From: an uncultured Clostridia bacterium | GTDB lineage: Bacteria > Bacillota > Clostridia > RGIG6154 | NCBI GenBank assembly: GCA_934446135.1 | Contig: CAKSDT010000017.1 | Span: forward strand, 1 to 22,714 | Length of the DNA: 22,714 nucleotides | Direction of reading: 5' to 3' | Shown here: positions 8,490-16,363 of the stretch, piece after piece | Numbering within the stretch: position 1 is the stretch's first letter | How the letters are laid out: each line of letters starts with the position of its first letter | Notes under the pieces: generated by a model | Database searches by the model: none | What the model saw: the letters and a program-made list of their open reading frames with translations, nothing else | What the model was told of the DNA's origin: nothing | Position numbers and translations under genes: made by a program

Positions 8490-10217
8490 ATGACAAAACA
8501 CTTTGTAGAATTTACCAAAAAAGTTAAATGGAATAATGTGTTTTTTAAAACCGCCCTGTTATCCATAATTTTTATTTTTATTCCAATTATTATTGTAGGC
8601 GGCATACTCATTCAACACAACAGCAAAATTACCAATGAGCAAATAGAAACATACAGAGCAAACTCACACAATCAGGTTGAAAACACCTGGCACGATATAA
8701 CATCATTTGTTTATGAAACTCAGATGCTTATTCAAAACACAAGTTTAAATAATGAGTTTACTTCCAATCCAAATTACGCATTCAGCGATGAATCGTCAAA
8801 AGATGTGAATATGCTCACGGAAATTTTAAAAAGTGCTGTTAACTCATCTCAGTTTGTAAATTCAGTTTATGTTTACAATGCAAACAGCGGTTATGTTATG
8901 TCTACCATATCAAATGCTCCGTTATCCCACTTTGTTGAATCTTCGTGGTATGATAAACTTGATGAATATACTGACAAAGGTTTTTTCCTTAGAAAAGCAA
9001 CACTAAACAGGGAAAATATCACATATCTGTCATCAATTCAGCAGTTTTCGGCATATCCTTACTGCTACTCCGTATATAATGTTGATTATTATGCCTTGAG
9101 GTCATATTTTTCTACTGACAAAACTATAAAGAATATTTATATTACAGACTCAAACAACATAATTGTTTTTTGTATGGATGATTCACTGATAGGAAAGGAT
9201 ATCAACAGCATAGATGATTTTCCGTCCGATTCAAAAGACATAAAACTTACAAAAACCACGGACAGTTACGGTCAGGTGTACTACACTTTATCAAAAAGCA
9301 ATTCAAACGCTCTCTTTTCAAACTTTAGTTTGCTTATAGTTATACTGCTGATACTGTTGCTTGTATCAAGTACACTGTCGTCATATATACTTACCGTAGG
9401 GTTCAGACGCTCTATTATAAAAATTATTTCTACAATTCCTCAAAGCAACTTAAAAGACGCTGAAGCAGCCGAGCCGACTAACGAAATAGGTTTTATAACA
9501 AAATCTATTTCCGAACTTATAACAAAAAACAACCAGTTTGAAGAACAACTTGCATTGCAACTTTCTAAACTTAAAAAATCACAGGTTATGGCTCTTCAGG
9601 AACAAATCAACCCACATTTCTTGTTTAATACACTAAATCTTATCAGCCTTTTGGACCGTTCCGAACATAAGGAAAAGTATCCTATCAGCAAAATTGCAAT
9701 ATTAACGTCAGACATTTTAAGATACATTCTAAAAACAAAAGAATATCTTGTACCTGTTGAAAATGAAATTTTGTATGTCAAAAAGTATATTGAGTTACAA
9801 AGCATAAAATATGAAAACGATTTTAACATAATTTGGGATATAGACCCCGGCACAACAAAACTCTACATTGTTAAATTTTCTCTTCAGCCTATTGTCGAAA
9901 ATGCTATAATGCACGGTTTTGTTAATATGGATAACACTGAAAACACAATAAAGATTTCCACAAGGAAAGAAGATAATTATTTGGAAATAAAAATCAGTAA
10001 CAACGGTGTTACTATTGACCCCTTAAAATTAGAAATGCTTAACAGTCAGATTGAAAATAACACTTCAGTAGACAGCAATCATATAGGACTTTTGAATGTT
10101 TGTCTGAGATACAGGCTTCTTTTTGACAAAAACTTTATCGGAAAAATTTCTTCTGAGGAGGAAGTAGGAACAACAGTTACCCTTAAATTCCCTGTAATAG
10201 ATTCCTATGATTTTTAA
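8490..10217 (+). CDS. Membrane sensor histidine kinase, LytS/YesM type
   Basis: The product is 575 residues. A first membrane segment (about 19-41) and a second (about 278-302) enclose an extracellular sensor domain of roughly 235 residues. A degenerate HAMP-like linker and a coiled segment ('NNQFEEQLALQLSKLKKSQV') follow. The phosphoacceptor His376 lies in 'QEQINPHFLFNTLNLI', the signature of the His_kinase (PF06580) family. The ATPase part shows the N box ('LQPIVENAIMHGF'), a G1-like 'ISNNGVTI' and a G2-like 'HIGLLNVCLRYRLLF'. It should sense an extracellular glycan or ligand-loaded binding protein and phosphorylate the response regulator encoded just upstream. The RBS is weak (TAGGATAA), consistent with coupling to the preceding gene. 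The gene ends 5 bases before a strong hairpin. Confidence 0.94.
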   Translation: MTKHFVEFTKKVKWNNVFFKTALLSIIFIFIPIIIVGGILIQHNSKITNEQIETYRANSHNQVENTWHDITSFVYETQMLIQNTSLNNEFTSNPNYAFSDESSKDVNMLTEILKSAVNSSQFVNSVYVYNANSGYVMSTISNAPLSHFVESSWYDKLDEYTDKGFFLRKATLNRENITYLSSIQQFSAYPYCYSVYNVDYYALRSYFSTDKTIKNIYITDSNNIIVFCMDDSLIGKDINSIDDFPSDSKDIKLTKTTDSYGQVYYTLSKSNSNALFSNFSLLIVILLILLLVSSTLSSYILTVGFRRSIIKIISTIPQSNLKDAEAAEPTNEIGFITKSISELITKNNQFEEQLALQLSKLKKSQVMALQEQINPHFLFNTLNLISLLDRSEHKEKYPISKIAILTSDILRYILKTKEYLVPVENEILYVKKYIELQSIKYENDFNIIWDIDPGTTKLYIVKFSLQPIVENAIMHGFVNMDNTENTIKISTRKEDNYLEIKISNNGVTIDPLKLEMLNSQIENNTSVDSNHIGLLNVCLRYRLLFDKNFIGKISSEEEVGTTVTLKFPVIDSYDF

Positions 10218-10222
10218 TTTTT

Positions 10223-10263
10223 TATACTTAAAGAGGACCGCTTACGGGTCCTCTTTAAGTATA
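10223..10263 (+). terminator. Strong intergenic hairpin after the kinase gene
   Basis: A perfect 17-bp stem is visible: the left arm 10223-10239 ends in AAAGAGGACC, the loop is GCTTACG (10240-10246) and the right arm 10247-10263 begins GGTCCTCTTT. A short T run lies inside the right arm rather than after it. It may terminate both the kinase transcript and, on the other strand, the LysR transcript ending at 10312. The same 10-bp stem core recurs at 12410-12435. Confidence 0.8.
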
Positions 10264-10311
10264 CACATTTGTCGGCGGTTGGCTGTTTGTCTGTCTCACC
10301 GACTTTAAAAA

Positions 10312-11199
10312 TTACATTTCCGTACATTCCCTAATCATTCGCTCAAGTTCTTTGGCAGCCACACTCATTGGCTGCTCTTTTCTTTTTATGATGACAATAT
10401 TTCGTTTTGGAATTTTTTCTTCAACACTGATGCGGCAAATATTGTTACCGTCTCTTATAAATTCCTCCGGAACAAAGCCTATACCAAGATCGGCTTCGAC
10501 CATAGGTAAAATCTGATCTGCCGTGAATGCTTCGATACACGGTTTGTAAGGAAATCCGTGGGCTGCAAACAGTGAAGAATAAAATTCAAAGGATTTTGTG
10601 TCTTTGCCAAGTGAAATCAGCGGAAATTTTGTCAATTCAGAAAGAGATACCCGTCTGCCCGCAAGTTCTTTAAAATACGGCGAGCAAACGGCGACTTCGG
10701 TAATTGATCTGACAACCGTTTCTGCAAGCGAGGCGGTATGTATGGTGGGTGTGGTTACAACTGCAATATCAGCAGAACCGTCTTTAAGTGTGCCGATTGC
10801 CTGCGGCGTAGAGTGGTTACTTACGCAGATATGAACACCCGGATACAAAATGCGATATTTTTTCAGAACAGGCAGAAGTAAGCACCGCAGTGCCACTTCA
10901 CTGGCAGCAATATATACCGTACCGTTTTGTAAGTTGCGGTTTTCAGTCAGTTCCGATTCGCCGGCATCAATATGTTTAATGGCAATTTGAATATGTTCAT
11001 ACAGCCTTTCACCCTCCGGAGTCAATTTCATTCCTTTTTTCGAGCGTAAAAACAGCGGACAGCCGAGTTCATACTCCAATTTTTTTATAGTTCGTGTCAT
11101 ATTAGGCTGATTGTTTAACAAGAACTTTGCCGCCTGTGACAAATTTCCGTACTTGGCAACATAGTAAAACACGCGGTAATAATCATAACTTATATACAT
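10312..11199 (-). CDS. LysR family transcriptional regulator
   Basis: The product is 295 residues. The N-terminal winged helix-turn-helix is clear ('YDYYRVFYYVAKYGNLSQAA', 'LNNQPNMTRTIKKLEYELGC', 'LFLRSKKGMKLTPEGE'). It is followed by a linker helix and a two-lobed periplasmic-binding-like effector domain (about 90-290, starting 'GTVYIAASEVALRCLLLPVL'). It is a cytoplasmic DNA-binding protein of normal family length. It is transcribed divergently from the 91-residue protein and the DUF1275 gene, the classic arrangement in which a LysR regulator controls its neighbour. The RBS is AAAGGAAA. The effector is unknown. The AraC and YesN regulators of the sugar genes belong to other families. Confidence 0.95.
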   Translation of the reverse strand: MYISYDYYRVFYYVAKYGNLSQAAKFLLNNQPNMTRTIKKLEYELGCPLFLRSKKGMKLTPEGERLYEHIQIAIKHIDAGESELTENRNLQNGTVYIAASEVALRCLLLPVLKKYRILYPGVHICVSNHSTPQAIGTLKDGSADIAVVTTPTIHTASLAETVVRSITEVAVCSPYFKELAGRRVSLSELTKFPLISLGKDTKSFEFYSSLFAAHGFPYKPCIEAFTADQILPMVEADLGIGFVPEEFIRDGNNICRISVEEKIPKRNIVIIKRKEQPMSVAAKELERMIRECTEM

Positions 11200-11257
11200 T
11201 TTTATTTCCTTTCATTATATATGTCACAAAGACATTATTAATATATCAAACATATAT

Positions 11258-11286
11258 TTTACACATACATTAATTTGCCTTATAAT
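11258..11286 (+). promoter_or_regulatory. Putative sigma-A promoter of the small membrane protein/DUF1275 operon
   Basis: TTTACA (11258-11263) and TATAAT (11281-11286) are spaced by exactly 17 bases, a near-consensus promoter. A perfect 6-bp inverted repeat ATATAT-CAAAC-ATATAT (11241-11257) abuts its upstream edge and also lies in the divergent LysR promoter region. It is therefore a plausible LysR binding site. The predicted leader to the 11368 ATG is about 75 bases. Confidence 0.65.
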
Positions 11287-11367
11287 ATATCCGTCAGAGA
11301 AAGTCAAGGAGTGATGCGGTGCAGGACTTAACAAATATATGAAAATTATGAAAGTGAGGTCATAAAA

Positions 11368-11643
11368 ATGCAATCGGTATTGGAAATTATTATGAATGTG
11401 TTTCTTGACGTAGCAATGCTATTTCTTGTTTTACATCTTCTTAAAACCCAGGATTGTAAAAAAAAGAATTACCGTCTTGCATCAGGGACATTTGCCGTCG
11501 GTTTTGCACTCGGTGCTGTCGCAAAATGCTTTTCAAAAGGCAATCCTTCCTCTATAATTATGTATGCACTGGGATATATGCTTGCCTATACGGCGTTTGT
11601 ATTCACATTCCCGGAAAAGAGGAAACATAATGAGGAGCGTTAA
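11368..11643 (+). CDS. Small three-segment membrane protein, function unknown
   Basis: The product is 91 residues, with an ATG start behind GTGAGGTC. Three hydrophobic stretches are visible (about 4-25, 39-56 and 62-82), separated by basic loops 'KTQDCKKKNYR' and 'CFSKGNPS', with a charged tail 'PEKRKHNEER'. I do not recognise a family. The stop overlaps the start of the DUF1275 gene by 14 bases, so the two are translated together. Partnership with the DUF1275 membrane protein, or a shared LysR-controlled response, is the simplest inference. The overlap, the ribosome site and the consensus promoter upstream support it as a real gene. Confidence 0.75.
   Translation: MQSVLEIIMNVFLDVAMLFLVLHLLKTQDCKKKNYRLASGTFAVGFALGAVAKCFSKGNPSSIIMYALGYMLAYTAFVFTFPEKRKHNEER
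11617..11623 (+). promoter_or_regulatory. RBS deciding the DUF1275 start
   Basis: AAGAGGA lies six bases upstream of the ATG at 11630. The longer frame opening at 11564 has no such site and would add 22 residues (MHWDICLPIRRL...) that do not look like the family's N-terminus. Confidence 0.7.
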
Positions 11644-12301
11644 ACCGTTTCACGGACAAATGTCGGACAGTTTCAGGGCAGCGATTTTTATTATTTTATC
11701 AGGAGGGGTTCAGGACGCTTATACATATACATGCCGCGGTGAGGTATTTGCCAACGCACAAACGGGTAATATTGTGCTTTTAAGCACTGCACTGTTTCAG
11801 CGTGAATGGCCGATGGTGCTTAAATATACAGTCCCGGTTATTTTCTTTCTAATCGGTACAACCATTGCAGAATGTATTCATATGCGGTTGAAAACCTACG
11901 AAAAAATTCACTGGAGACAAATTATTCTTCTTTGCGAGATAGTTTTGCTCTTTGCTGTCGGATTTTTGCCCCATACGGCAGAACCGCTTGCCAACGCCTT
12001 AGTATCGTTTGTATGTGCTATGCAGGTGCAAACATTCCATAAAGTGCGTGGTCATGCTTATGCAAGCACAATGTGCATAGGTAATTTAAGGGCAGGAACT
12101 GAAGCATTGTGTGCTTATTTTCGTGTGCGGGACAAAAAAATCATGCGGAAGGCACTCACCTATTTCGGCGTAATTTTGGTGTTTGGGTTCGGTGCCGGAC
12201 TTGGCAGTATTTTAACGCTTGCGTTGGGCTATAAAGCAATTTGGCTGTGTTGCATTTTATTATTAGTCAGTTTTATTATGATGTTTGTACCCGAAAGATA
12301 A
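11630..12301 (+). CDS. YoaK/DUF1275 family integral membrane protein
   Basis: The product is 223 residues from the ATG at 11630. The family signature is in the first third: 'GGVQDAYTYTCRGEVFANAQ' followed by 'TGNIVLLSTALF'. About six membrane segments are visible, for example near 48-66 and in the C-terminal 'AIWLCCILLLVSFIMMFVP'. The biochemical role of this family is not established; transport has been suggested from the topology. The gene overlaps the preceding 91-residue membrane protein gene by 14 bases and is probably controlled by the divergent LysR regulator. The gene has no obvious link with the sugar operons on either side. A hairpin with a T run at 12410-12438 lies about 110 bases after the stop. 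Confidence 0.9.
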   Translation: MRSVKPFHGQMSDSFRAAIFIILSGGVQDAYTYTCRGEVFANAQTGNIVLLSTALFQREWPMVLKYTVPVIFFLIGTTIAECIHMRLKTYEKIHWRQIILLCEIVLLFAVGFLPHTAEPLANALVSFVCAMQVQTFHKVRGHAYASTMCIGNLRAGTEALCAYFRVRDKKIMRKALTYFGVILVFGFGAGLGSILTLALGYKAIWLCCILLLVSFIMMFVPER

Positions 12302-12365
12302 AAAACAAGCGTGTTTGTATTGCGTGAAGTTTGCATGAATGACAGTTACCTTTAAAATTCATATG

Positions 12366-12382
12366 ATAAGTTCTTAACTTAT
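12366..12382. repeat. AT-rich inverted repeat
   Basis: ATAAGTT-CTT-AACTTAT is a perfect 7-bp inverted repeat with a three-base centre, in the space between the DUF1275 stop and the terminator hairpin. It could be a protein site or a weak hairpin. Nothing else recognisable lies between 12302 and 12409. Confidence 0.4.
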
Positions 12383-12409
12383 AAAATTAAGTTGTGCGTT
12401 ATTATAATT

Positions 12410-12438
12410 AAAGAGGACCTCAAACGGTCCTCTTTTTT
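12410..12438 (+). terminator. Rho-independent terminator after DUF1275
   Basis: The stem AAAGAGGACC / GGTCCTCTTT (12410-12419 and 12426-12435) has a six-base loop TCAAAC and a T run through 12438. It ends plus-strand transcription. On the minus strand the same stem lies 36 bases beyond the deacetylase stop and may act in both directions. Its stem core is identical to that at 10223-10263. Confidence 0.88.
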
Positions 12439-12474
12439 CGGTCACTTTAGAAACAAATTACCACCATTACAAAT

Positions 12475-13170
12475 TCAAATCAAAACTTCTCTGTTTGTAC
12501 CATAAAAAATGTCATTTTTCCCGCTTATGAGTTTCAAAAAACATTCAAACTTATCCCAATCATTTAAAATATCAAACTCAAAACTGTGACCCCAAATATA
12601 GAACAACTTCGGGGTGTCAGGCTTAAGTTCTACAAACTCTTCGCCTAACCTGAATAGGTTTTCAAAGTCATCATGATGTATGGTAGGATTAAACTGAAAA
12701 AGATTGTTCTGCAAGTCAAAATTATACGTAGAGTTTGTTGTTCTTGAGTACTTGATTTCTGTTTGCGTTTTGATGATTTCAGCAAGTCTGTCTGAATATT
12801 CCCTGCTGAACGGATAGGCCATTCCGCAAATCTTATAACCCATAATTTTTTCAAGATTCTTTCTGTCTTCTTCAACTTGTTTTACAACCTCAGCGTCTTC
12901 AAGTTGCTGTAAATCGGGATGCGTAAGTGTATGTACTGCGACCTCGTGTCCCGCGTATATCTTTGGTAAATCCTGTGCGAAAAGTTTATCATGGCAAACC
13001 CTCACGCCCTTTCTCACAAGTTCATTTTTTGTACCTAACAATCCTGAATTCACATTAAATGTTGCTTTCAGTCCATATTTATTAAAGAGTTCAACAAGCC
13101 TGATATCCTGAACCGTACAATCATCATAACTAAAAGTTACTGCCTTCATCTTTCCATCAAATCTACCCAT
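12475..13170 (-). CDS. NodB-type polysaccharide deacetylase family protein, cytoplasmic (paralogue 1)
   Basis: The product is 231 residues from the ATG at 13168-13170, which has a GGGAGGA site; an upstream TTG at 13194 would add eight residues without a ribosome site. The carbohydrate esterase 4-like barrel begins 'MKAVTFSYDDC', giving the base/metal aspartates D16 and D17, with Cys18 where most members have Gly. The metal histidines are H80 and H84 in 'GHEVAVHTLTH'. Late motifs are 'GMAYPFS' and 'FYIWGHSFEF'. There is no signal peptide, so it acts in the cytoplasm, presumably removing N- or O-acetyl groups from an imported saccharide. It is the last gene of the AraC-MFS-GH130-GH78 operon, 38 bases after GH78. 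It is clearly related to the protein at 21939-22714. Confidence 0.87.
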   Translation of the reverse strand: MGRFDGKMKAVTFSYDDCTVQDIRLVELFNKYGLKATFNVNSGLLGTKNELVRKGVRVCHDKLFAQDLPKIYAGHEVAVHTLTHPDLQQLEDAEVVKQVEEDRKNLEKIMGYKICGMAYPFSREYSDRLAEIIKTQTEIKYSRTTNSTYNFDLQNNLFQFNPTIHHDDFENLFRLGEEFVELKPDTPKLFYIWGHSFEFDILNDWDKFECFLKLISGKNDIFYGTNREVLI

Positions 13171-13175
13171 AACTA

Positions 13176-13182
13176 TCCTCCC
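13176..13182 (-). promoter_or_regulatory. RBS deciding the deacetylase 1 start
   Basis: GGGAGGA on the minus strand lies five bases before the ATG at 13170. It argues against the upstream TTG start at 13194. Confidence 0.75.
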
Positions 13183-13208
13183 GGTTTGGCACAAATCAAA
13201 ATAATAAG

Positions 13209-15311
13209 TTATATTCTGAAACTGTTTTCGCCTTTTGTTATACTTATCGTTTTTCCGTTCAACTTAAGCGTAGCACTGCACGGTACCTTTACAAACAGAA
13301 TGTCTTCTCTTCTTTCCACCGATATATCTTTATAAGTTGCTTTGAAGTTTTTGACACCGCTGAGAAATTTCGGTTCAATTACTATACCGCTTTCCTCTAA
13401 ACATATACCGCCGACATACTTATAAAGCCAATTATCAACCTCGCTGAACATATGATGGTTATTTGACGATTTCATATCCCATGTTTCACACAATGTCGTG
13501 GCTCCACAGTTTATCCAATATGCGTAACTCGGCATTTTGGGATTAGTAACAGCCCTATACAAGACTTCGTTATATCCGTTTTCTGCCAAAGCAGTAAAAA
13601 TGAATTTTACTCCCAACACACCGCAATCTATATGATAATCATCCTCTATAACAAGTTGTGCAAGTTGTTTTGCAAATTCCGATACTTCGTTTTTTCCCAA
13701 AAGCCCGTAAAAAATTGCACAGGCATAAAATGTCTTACACTTTCTTAAACTTTGGTCGTTTAAAAATTCCTTACGCCACGCATTTTTTACATTTATTGAT
13801 TTAATATCATATTTCAGACTGTCTTTCCCGATTGCCTTTGCCATTTTTGACATAGCAACGCAATCAGCATAAAAATAGGCTGTATCAGTAACCTTCGTCG
13901 GACAAATATAATCCTTCCTATATGAACACCAGTCGCCTAAACCGAAGTCAGCTATATAACTATCTGACATTCTCTCCATATAATTCATATACAGTTCAAA
14001 TTTGTCCCAAAGTTCAACAATTATAGATTTATCTCCCGTATTTCTGTATATATACCATGGGATAAGGATAAATGCACTGTCCCATGCAGGACCGCTCCCC
14101 CAGTTATATCCCCAGTTTGAAGTCGGAACAATTCCGGGAATCTGACCGTTTGGTCTTTGACAATCGCCTATGTCCCTCAGCCATTTTTTATATGAGTCTG
14201 ATATATCAAAATTCATAAGTGCCTGTTCTGCAGAAAACAGAGCGTCGCCGGTCCATCCGTTTTGTTCTCTGTGCGGACAATCGTTAGGAATTCCCATATA
14301 ATTTGACAATGTTGCCTGAACACTCGCCCGATGAATCTTATTAAGCATCTCATCATCACACGAAAATGTACCTACTGTTTCAAAATCCGTATGAATAAAC
14401 TCGGCGGAAATTTCAAAATCATCAGGTTCATTCTCCACCTTAACATATCTGAATCCGTAGTAAACAAAATCAGACGCATATTCATCTTTTTTACCGCTGC
14501 ATATAATTTTTTCTTCATGCTTTAGCAGGGAATTTTCTCTATTATGAAATTGGTTTGTATTATGTGTATCTATATTTCCTTCTTCATCGAGAACTTCGGC
14601 ATAACGCAATATTACAATCTGTCCCTCTTCTCCTGTCATTCGTATTCTTGCTCTACCGCTCATATTAATCCCAAAATCATATATACCATTCTTGTGCGAA
14701 ACAGGCTTAAAGACCTTACACACCTTGCATGAAGGCATTTTGGTCGGATACAATATGCCGCCGGGCTCATGGGTTTTTTGTGCTGTCTCCCAGTCAGTAT
14801 CGTCAAATTCCGGAGTACTACAGTTTGTTTTTTTAAGTCTCGCATCGTAAACTGCCCCGATTCTCGACATATTGTATGTATACTCCCCGTCTGCGGACTT
14901 CCATGTCCCATCCGTTTCCAATACAAATTCAGAACTATCATCATATGTTACAATTAATTTTGCCGCAAGTTTTGGTTGTGCCCTCCAACTCTGGGCAAAG
15001 TCATTCCATGTTTTCATAGTATTGTTATACATACCATTACCAACATGAACACAGATGGCGTTCTTCCCCTCTGCTATACGCTCTGTCACATCGTAACTTT
15101 GATATAAAACCCTGGAGTCATATTTTGTAAACGGTGTAGAAAATACATCATCTGTTACATTTTCTCCGTTTATCTTGCATACACCAAGTCCCAAAGCACA
15201 TATATAAAGCACTGCTTTTACCGGTTTTTGGATTATTTCAAATGTTTTTCTGAAATAAAAACTTCCGTCATGGTTATTTTTAGATGAAATCCACGATATA
15301 TCACTAAGCAT
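13209..15311 (-). CDS. Alpha-L-rhamnosidase, glycoside hydrolase family 78
   Basis: The product is 700 residues without a signal peptide, so cytoplasmic. An N-terminal beta-sandwich domain with the GH78 pattern ('AVLYICALGLGVCKINGENV', 'VFSTPFTKYDSRVLYQSYDV') leads into the (alpha/alpha)6 catalytic barrel and a short C-terminal beta domain (about 620-700). The catalytic signature 'NDCPHREQNGWTGDA' gives D344, E349 and D356. E609 lies in 'TTLCETWDM'. Their spacing matches the acidic residues I recall for Bacillus GL1 RhaB (D567, E572, D579, E841), with E349 as likely general acid. It hydrolyses terminal alpha-L-rhamnose by inversion. It is shorter than many GH78 enzymes, apparently lacking extra N-terminal beta modules. 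It follows GH130 by 21 bases, which implies a rhamnose-containing substrate for the operon. Confidence 0.93.
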   Translation of the reverse strand: MLSDISWISSKNNHDGSFYFRKTFEIIQKPVKAVLYICALGLGVCKINGENVTDDVFSTPFTKYDSRVLYQSYDVTERIAEGKNAICVHVGNGMYNNTMKTWNDFAQSWRAQPKLAAKLIVTYDDSSEFVLETDGTWKSADGEYTYNMSRIGAVYDARLKKTNCSTPEFDDTDWETAQKTHEPGGILYPTKMPSCKVCKVFKPVSHKNGIYDFGINMSGRARIRMTGEEGQIVILRYAEVLDEEGNIDTHNTNQFHNRENSLLKHEEKIICSGKKDEYASDFVYYGFRYVKVENEPDDFEISAEFIHTDFETVGTFSCDDEMLNKIHRASVQATLSNYMGIPNDCPHREQNGWTGDALFSAEQALMNFDISDSYKKWLRDIGDCQRPNGQIPGIVPTSNWGYNWGSGPAWDSAFILIPWYIYRNTGDKSIIVELWDKFELYMNYMERMSDSYIADFGLGDWCSYRKDYICPTKVTDTAYFYADCVAMSKMAKAIGKDSLKYDIKSINVKNAWRKEFLNDQSLRKCKTFYACAIFYGLLGKNEVSEFAKQLAQLVIEDDYHIDCGVLGVKFIFTALAENGYNEVLYRAVTNPKMPSYAYWINCGATTLCETWDMKSSNNHHMFSEVDNWLYKYVGGICLEESGIVIEPKFLSGVKNFKATYKDISVERREDILFVKVPCSATLKLNGKTISITKGENSFRI

Positions 15312-15332
15312 GATTAAACTCCTTATACTCTG

Positions 15333-16331
15333 TCATTTACACAAATCGTTTTCCTTAATGAAATTAACAATATCATCAACATACGAAAATGCCAGGGCAA
15401 CAACTGTATCCGCCGCACCGTAGTACATAGCAATTCTACCCGTTTCGGCATCACAAAGCGTGGCACACGGAAAAACGACATTATCAACATCACCAACACG
15501 CTCATAAAGTTCTTCGGGAGCCATGAGATACTTATTCGACCTGTGCTTTACAATCCACGGTTTTTCCCTATCAAGAATTGCACCGCCGACCATATAACGA
15601 AGTCCGTTACAAGTACTGATTACGCCATGATAAATTAAAAGCCAACCGTCATCAATCTCTATAGGCACAGGACCTCCGCCGATCTTATTGCTCTCCCAGT
15701 TTGACTCAGGTACCATAACCAATCTGTGGCGTCCCCAATATTCCAAATCTTTACTTTGGCTCAAATATATATCTCCGACATTCCCGGACCGTATAGGTCT
15801 CGAAAGCATCATATATTTTCCATCTATCTTTCTTGGAAACAAAACACCGTTTCTGTTTTCCGGCAAAAATGCGTTCTCAAGTTGATAAAATGTTTTGAAA
15901 TCTTTTGTGTAAGCACACCCTATTGTCGGGCTCCAGTTTGAACTATCCTTTCCTGTAAATTTGTTACACCACACAATATAATACTTATCGTCAATTTTAC
16001 AAACCCTCGGATCATATCCATGAGCAAACTCGGTAATTTCATCATTTGTCCTTACAAATTCTATTTCTTTATCTGATATTTCCCAATCATATCCATTTTT
16101 GCTGAATCCAACATGAAGTCCGGAATGATATGATCGGTCATCAGCTCTGAACACACCGGCAAATCCATCGCCAAAGACCACCGCCGAACTGTTTAGTACG
16201 GTACTTGCTCCTTTTACCAGGTTTTTGGTTATAATTGGATTTTTTTTACTTCTCCAAAATAAATCGTTATAGCCTTCCGGTTTTTCCTCCCACGGCATAT
16301 TTTTTATTGTTTCCCCGTAAATCTTTGTCAT
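15333..16331 (-). CDS. Glycoside hydrolase family 130 enzyme (glycoside phosphorylase or hydrolase)
   Basis: The product is 332 residues from the ATG at 16329-16331, which has AAAGGAG six bases upstream. A GTG at 16367 that overlaps the MFS stop by four bases (GTGA) is the alternative and would add 12 residues. The five-bladed beta-propeller pattern of GH130 is visible: 'NSSAVVFGDGFAGVFRADDR', then 'GYDPRVCKIDDKYYIVWCN' with the likely general acid D107, 'GVLFPRKIDGKYMMLSRP', 'GGGPVPIEIDDGWLLIYHGV' and 'YYGAADTVVALAF'. Characterised GH130 members mostly phosphorolyse beta-mannosides, though some hydrolyse, so the exact reaction is open. There is no signal peptide. With GH78 it suggests intracellular breakdown of an oligosaccharide carrying mannose-like and rhamnose units. 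Confidence 0.9.
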   Translation of the reverse strand: MTKIYGETIKNMPWEEKPEGYNDLFWRSKKNPIITKNLVKGASTVLNSSAVVFGDGFAGVFRADDRSYHSGLHVGFSKNGYDWEISDKEIEFVRTNDEITEFAHGYDPRVCKIDDKYYIVWCNKFTGKDSSNWSPTIGCAYTKDFKTFYQLENAFLPENRNGVLFPRKIDGKYMMLSRPIRSGNVGDIYLSQSKDLEYWGRHRLVMVPESNWESNKIGGGPVPIEIDDGWLLIYHGVISTCNGLRYMVGGAILDREKPWIVKHRSNKYLMAPEELYERVGDVDNVVFPCATLCDAETGRIAMYYGAADTVVALAFSYVDDIVNFIKENDLCK

Positions 16332-16337
16332 TTTAAA

Positions 16338-16344
16338 CTCCTTT
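16338..16344 (-). promoter_or_regulatory. RBS deciding the GH130 start
   Basis: AAAGGAG on the minus strand is six bases before the ATG at 16331. The competing GTG at 16367 has no comparable site but would give a four-base stop/start overlap, so the choice is not fully certain. Confidence 0.65.
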
Positions 16345-16363
16345 GCATATTTCTTATATTTGA

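Noticed and set aside
10269..10304. GTCGG / CCGAC inverted repeat as a LysR terminator
   Set aside because: Only five paired bases with a loop of over 20 bases and no T run; the hairpin at 10223-10263 is far stronger.
11306..11365. Possible short leader peptides before the 91-residue protein
   Set aside because: AAGGAG at 11306-11311 could serve a seven-codon GTG frame at 11319, and an eight-codon ATG frame ends at 11365, but nothing shows they are translated or regulatory.
14660..14944. Minus-strand 94-codon frame inside GH78
   Set aside because: Same strand, different frame, wholly inside an intact, motif-complete GH78 gene.
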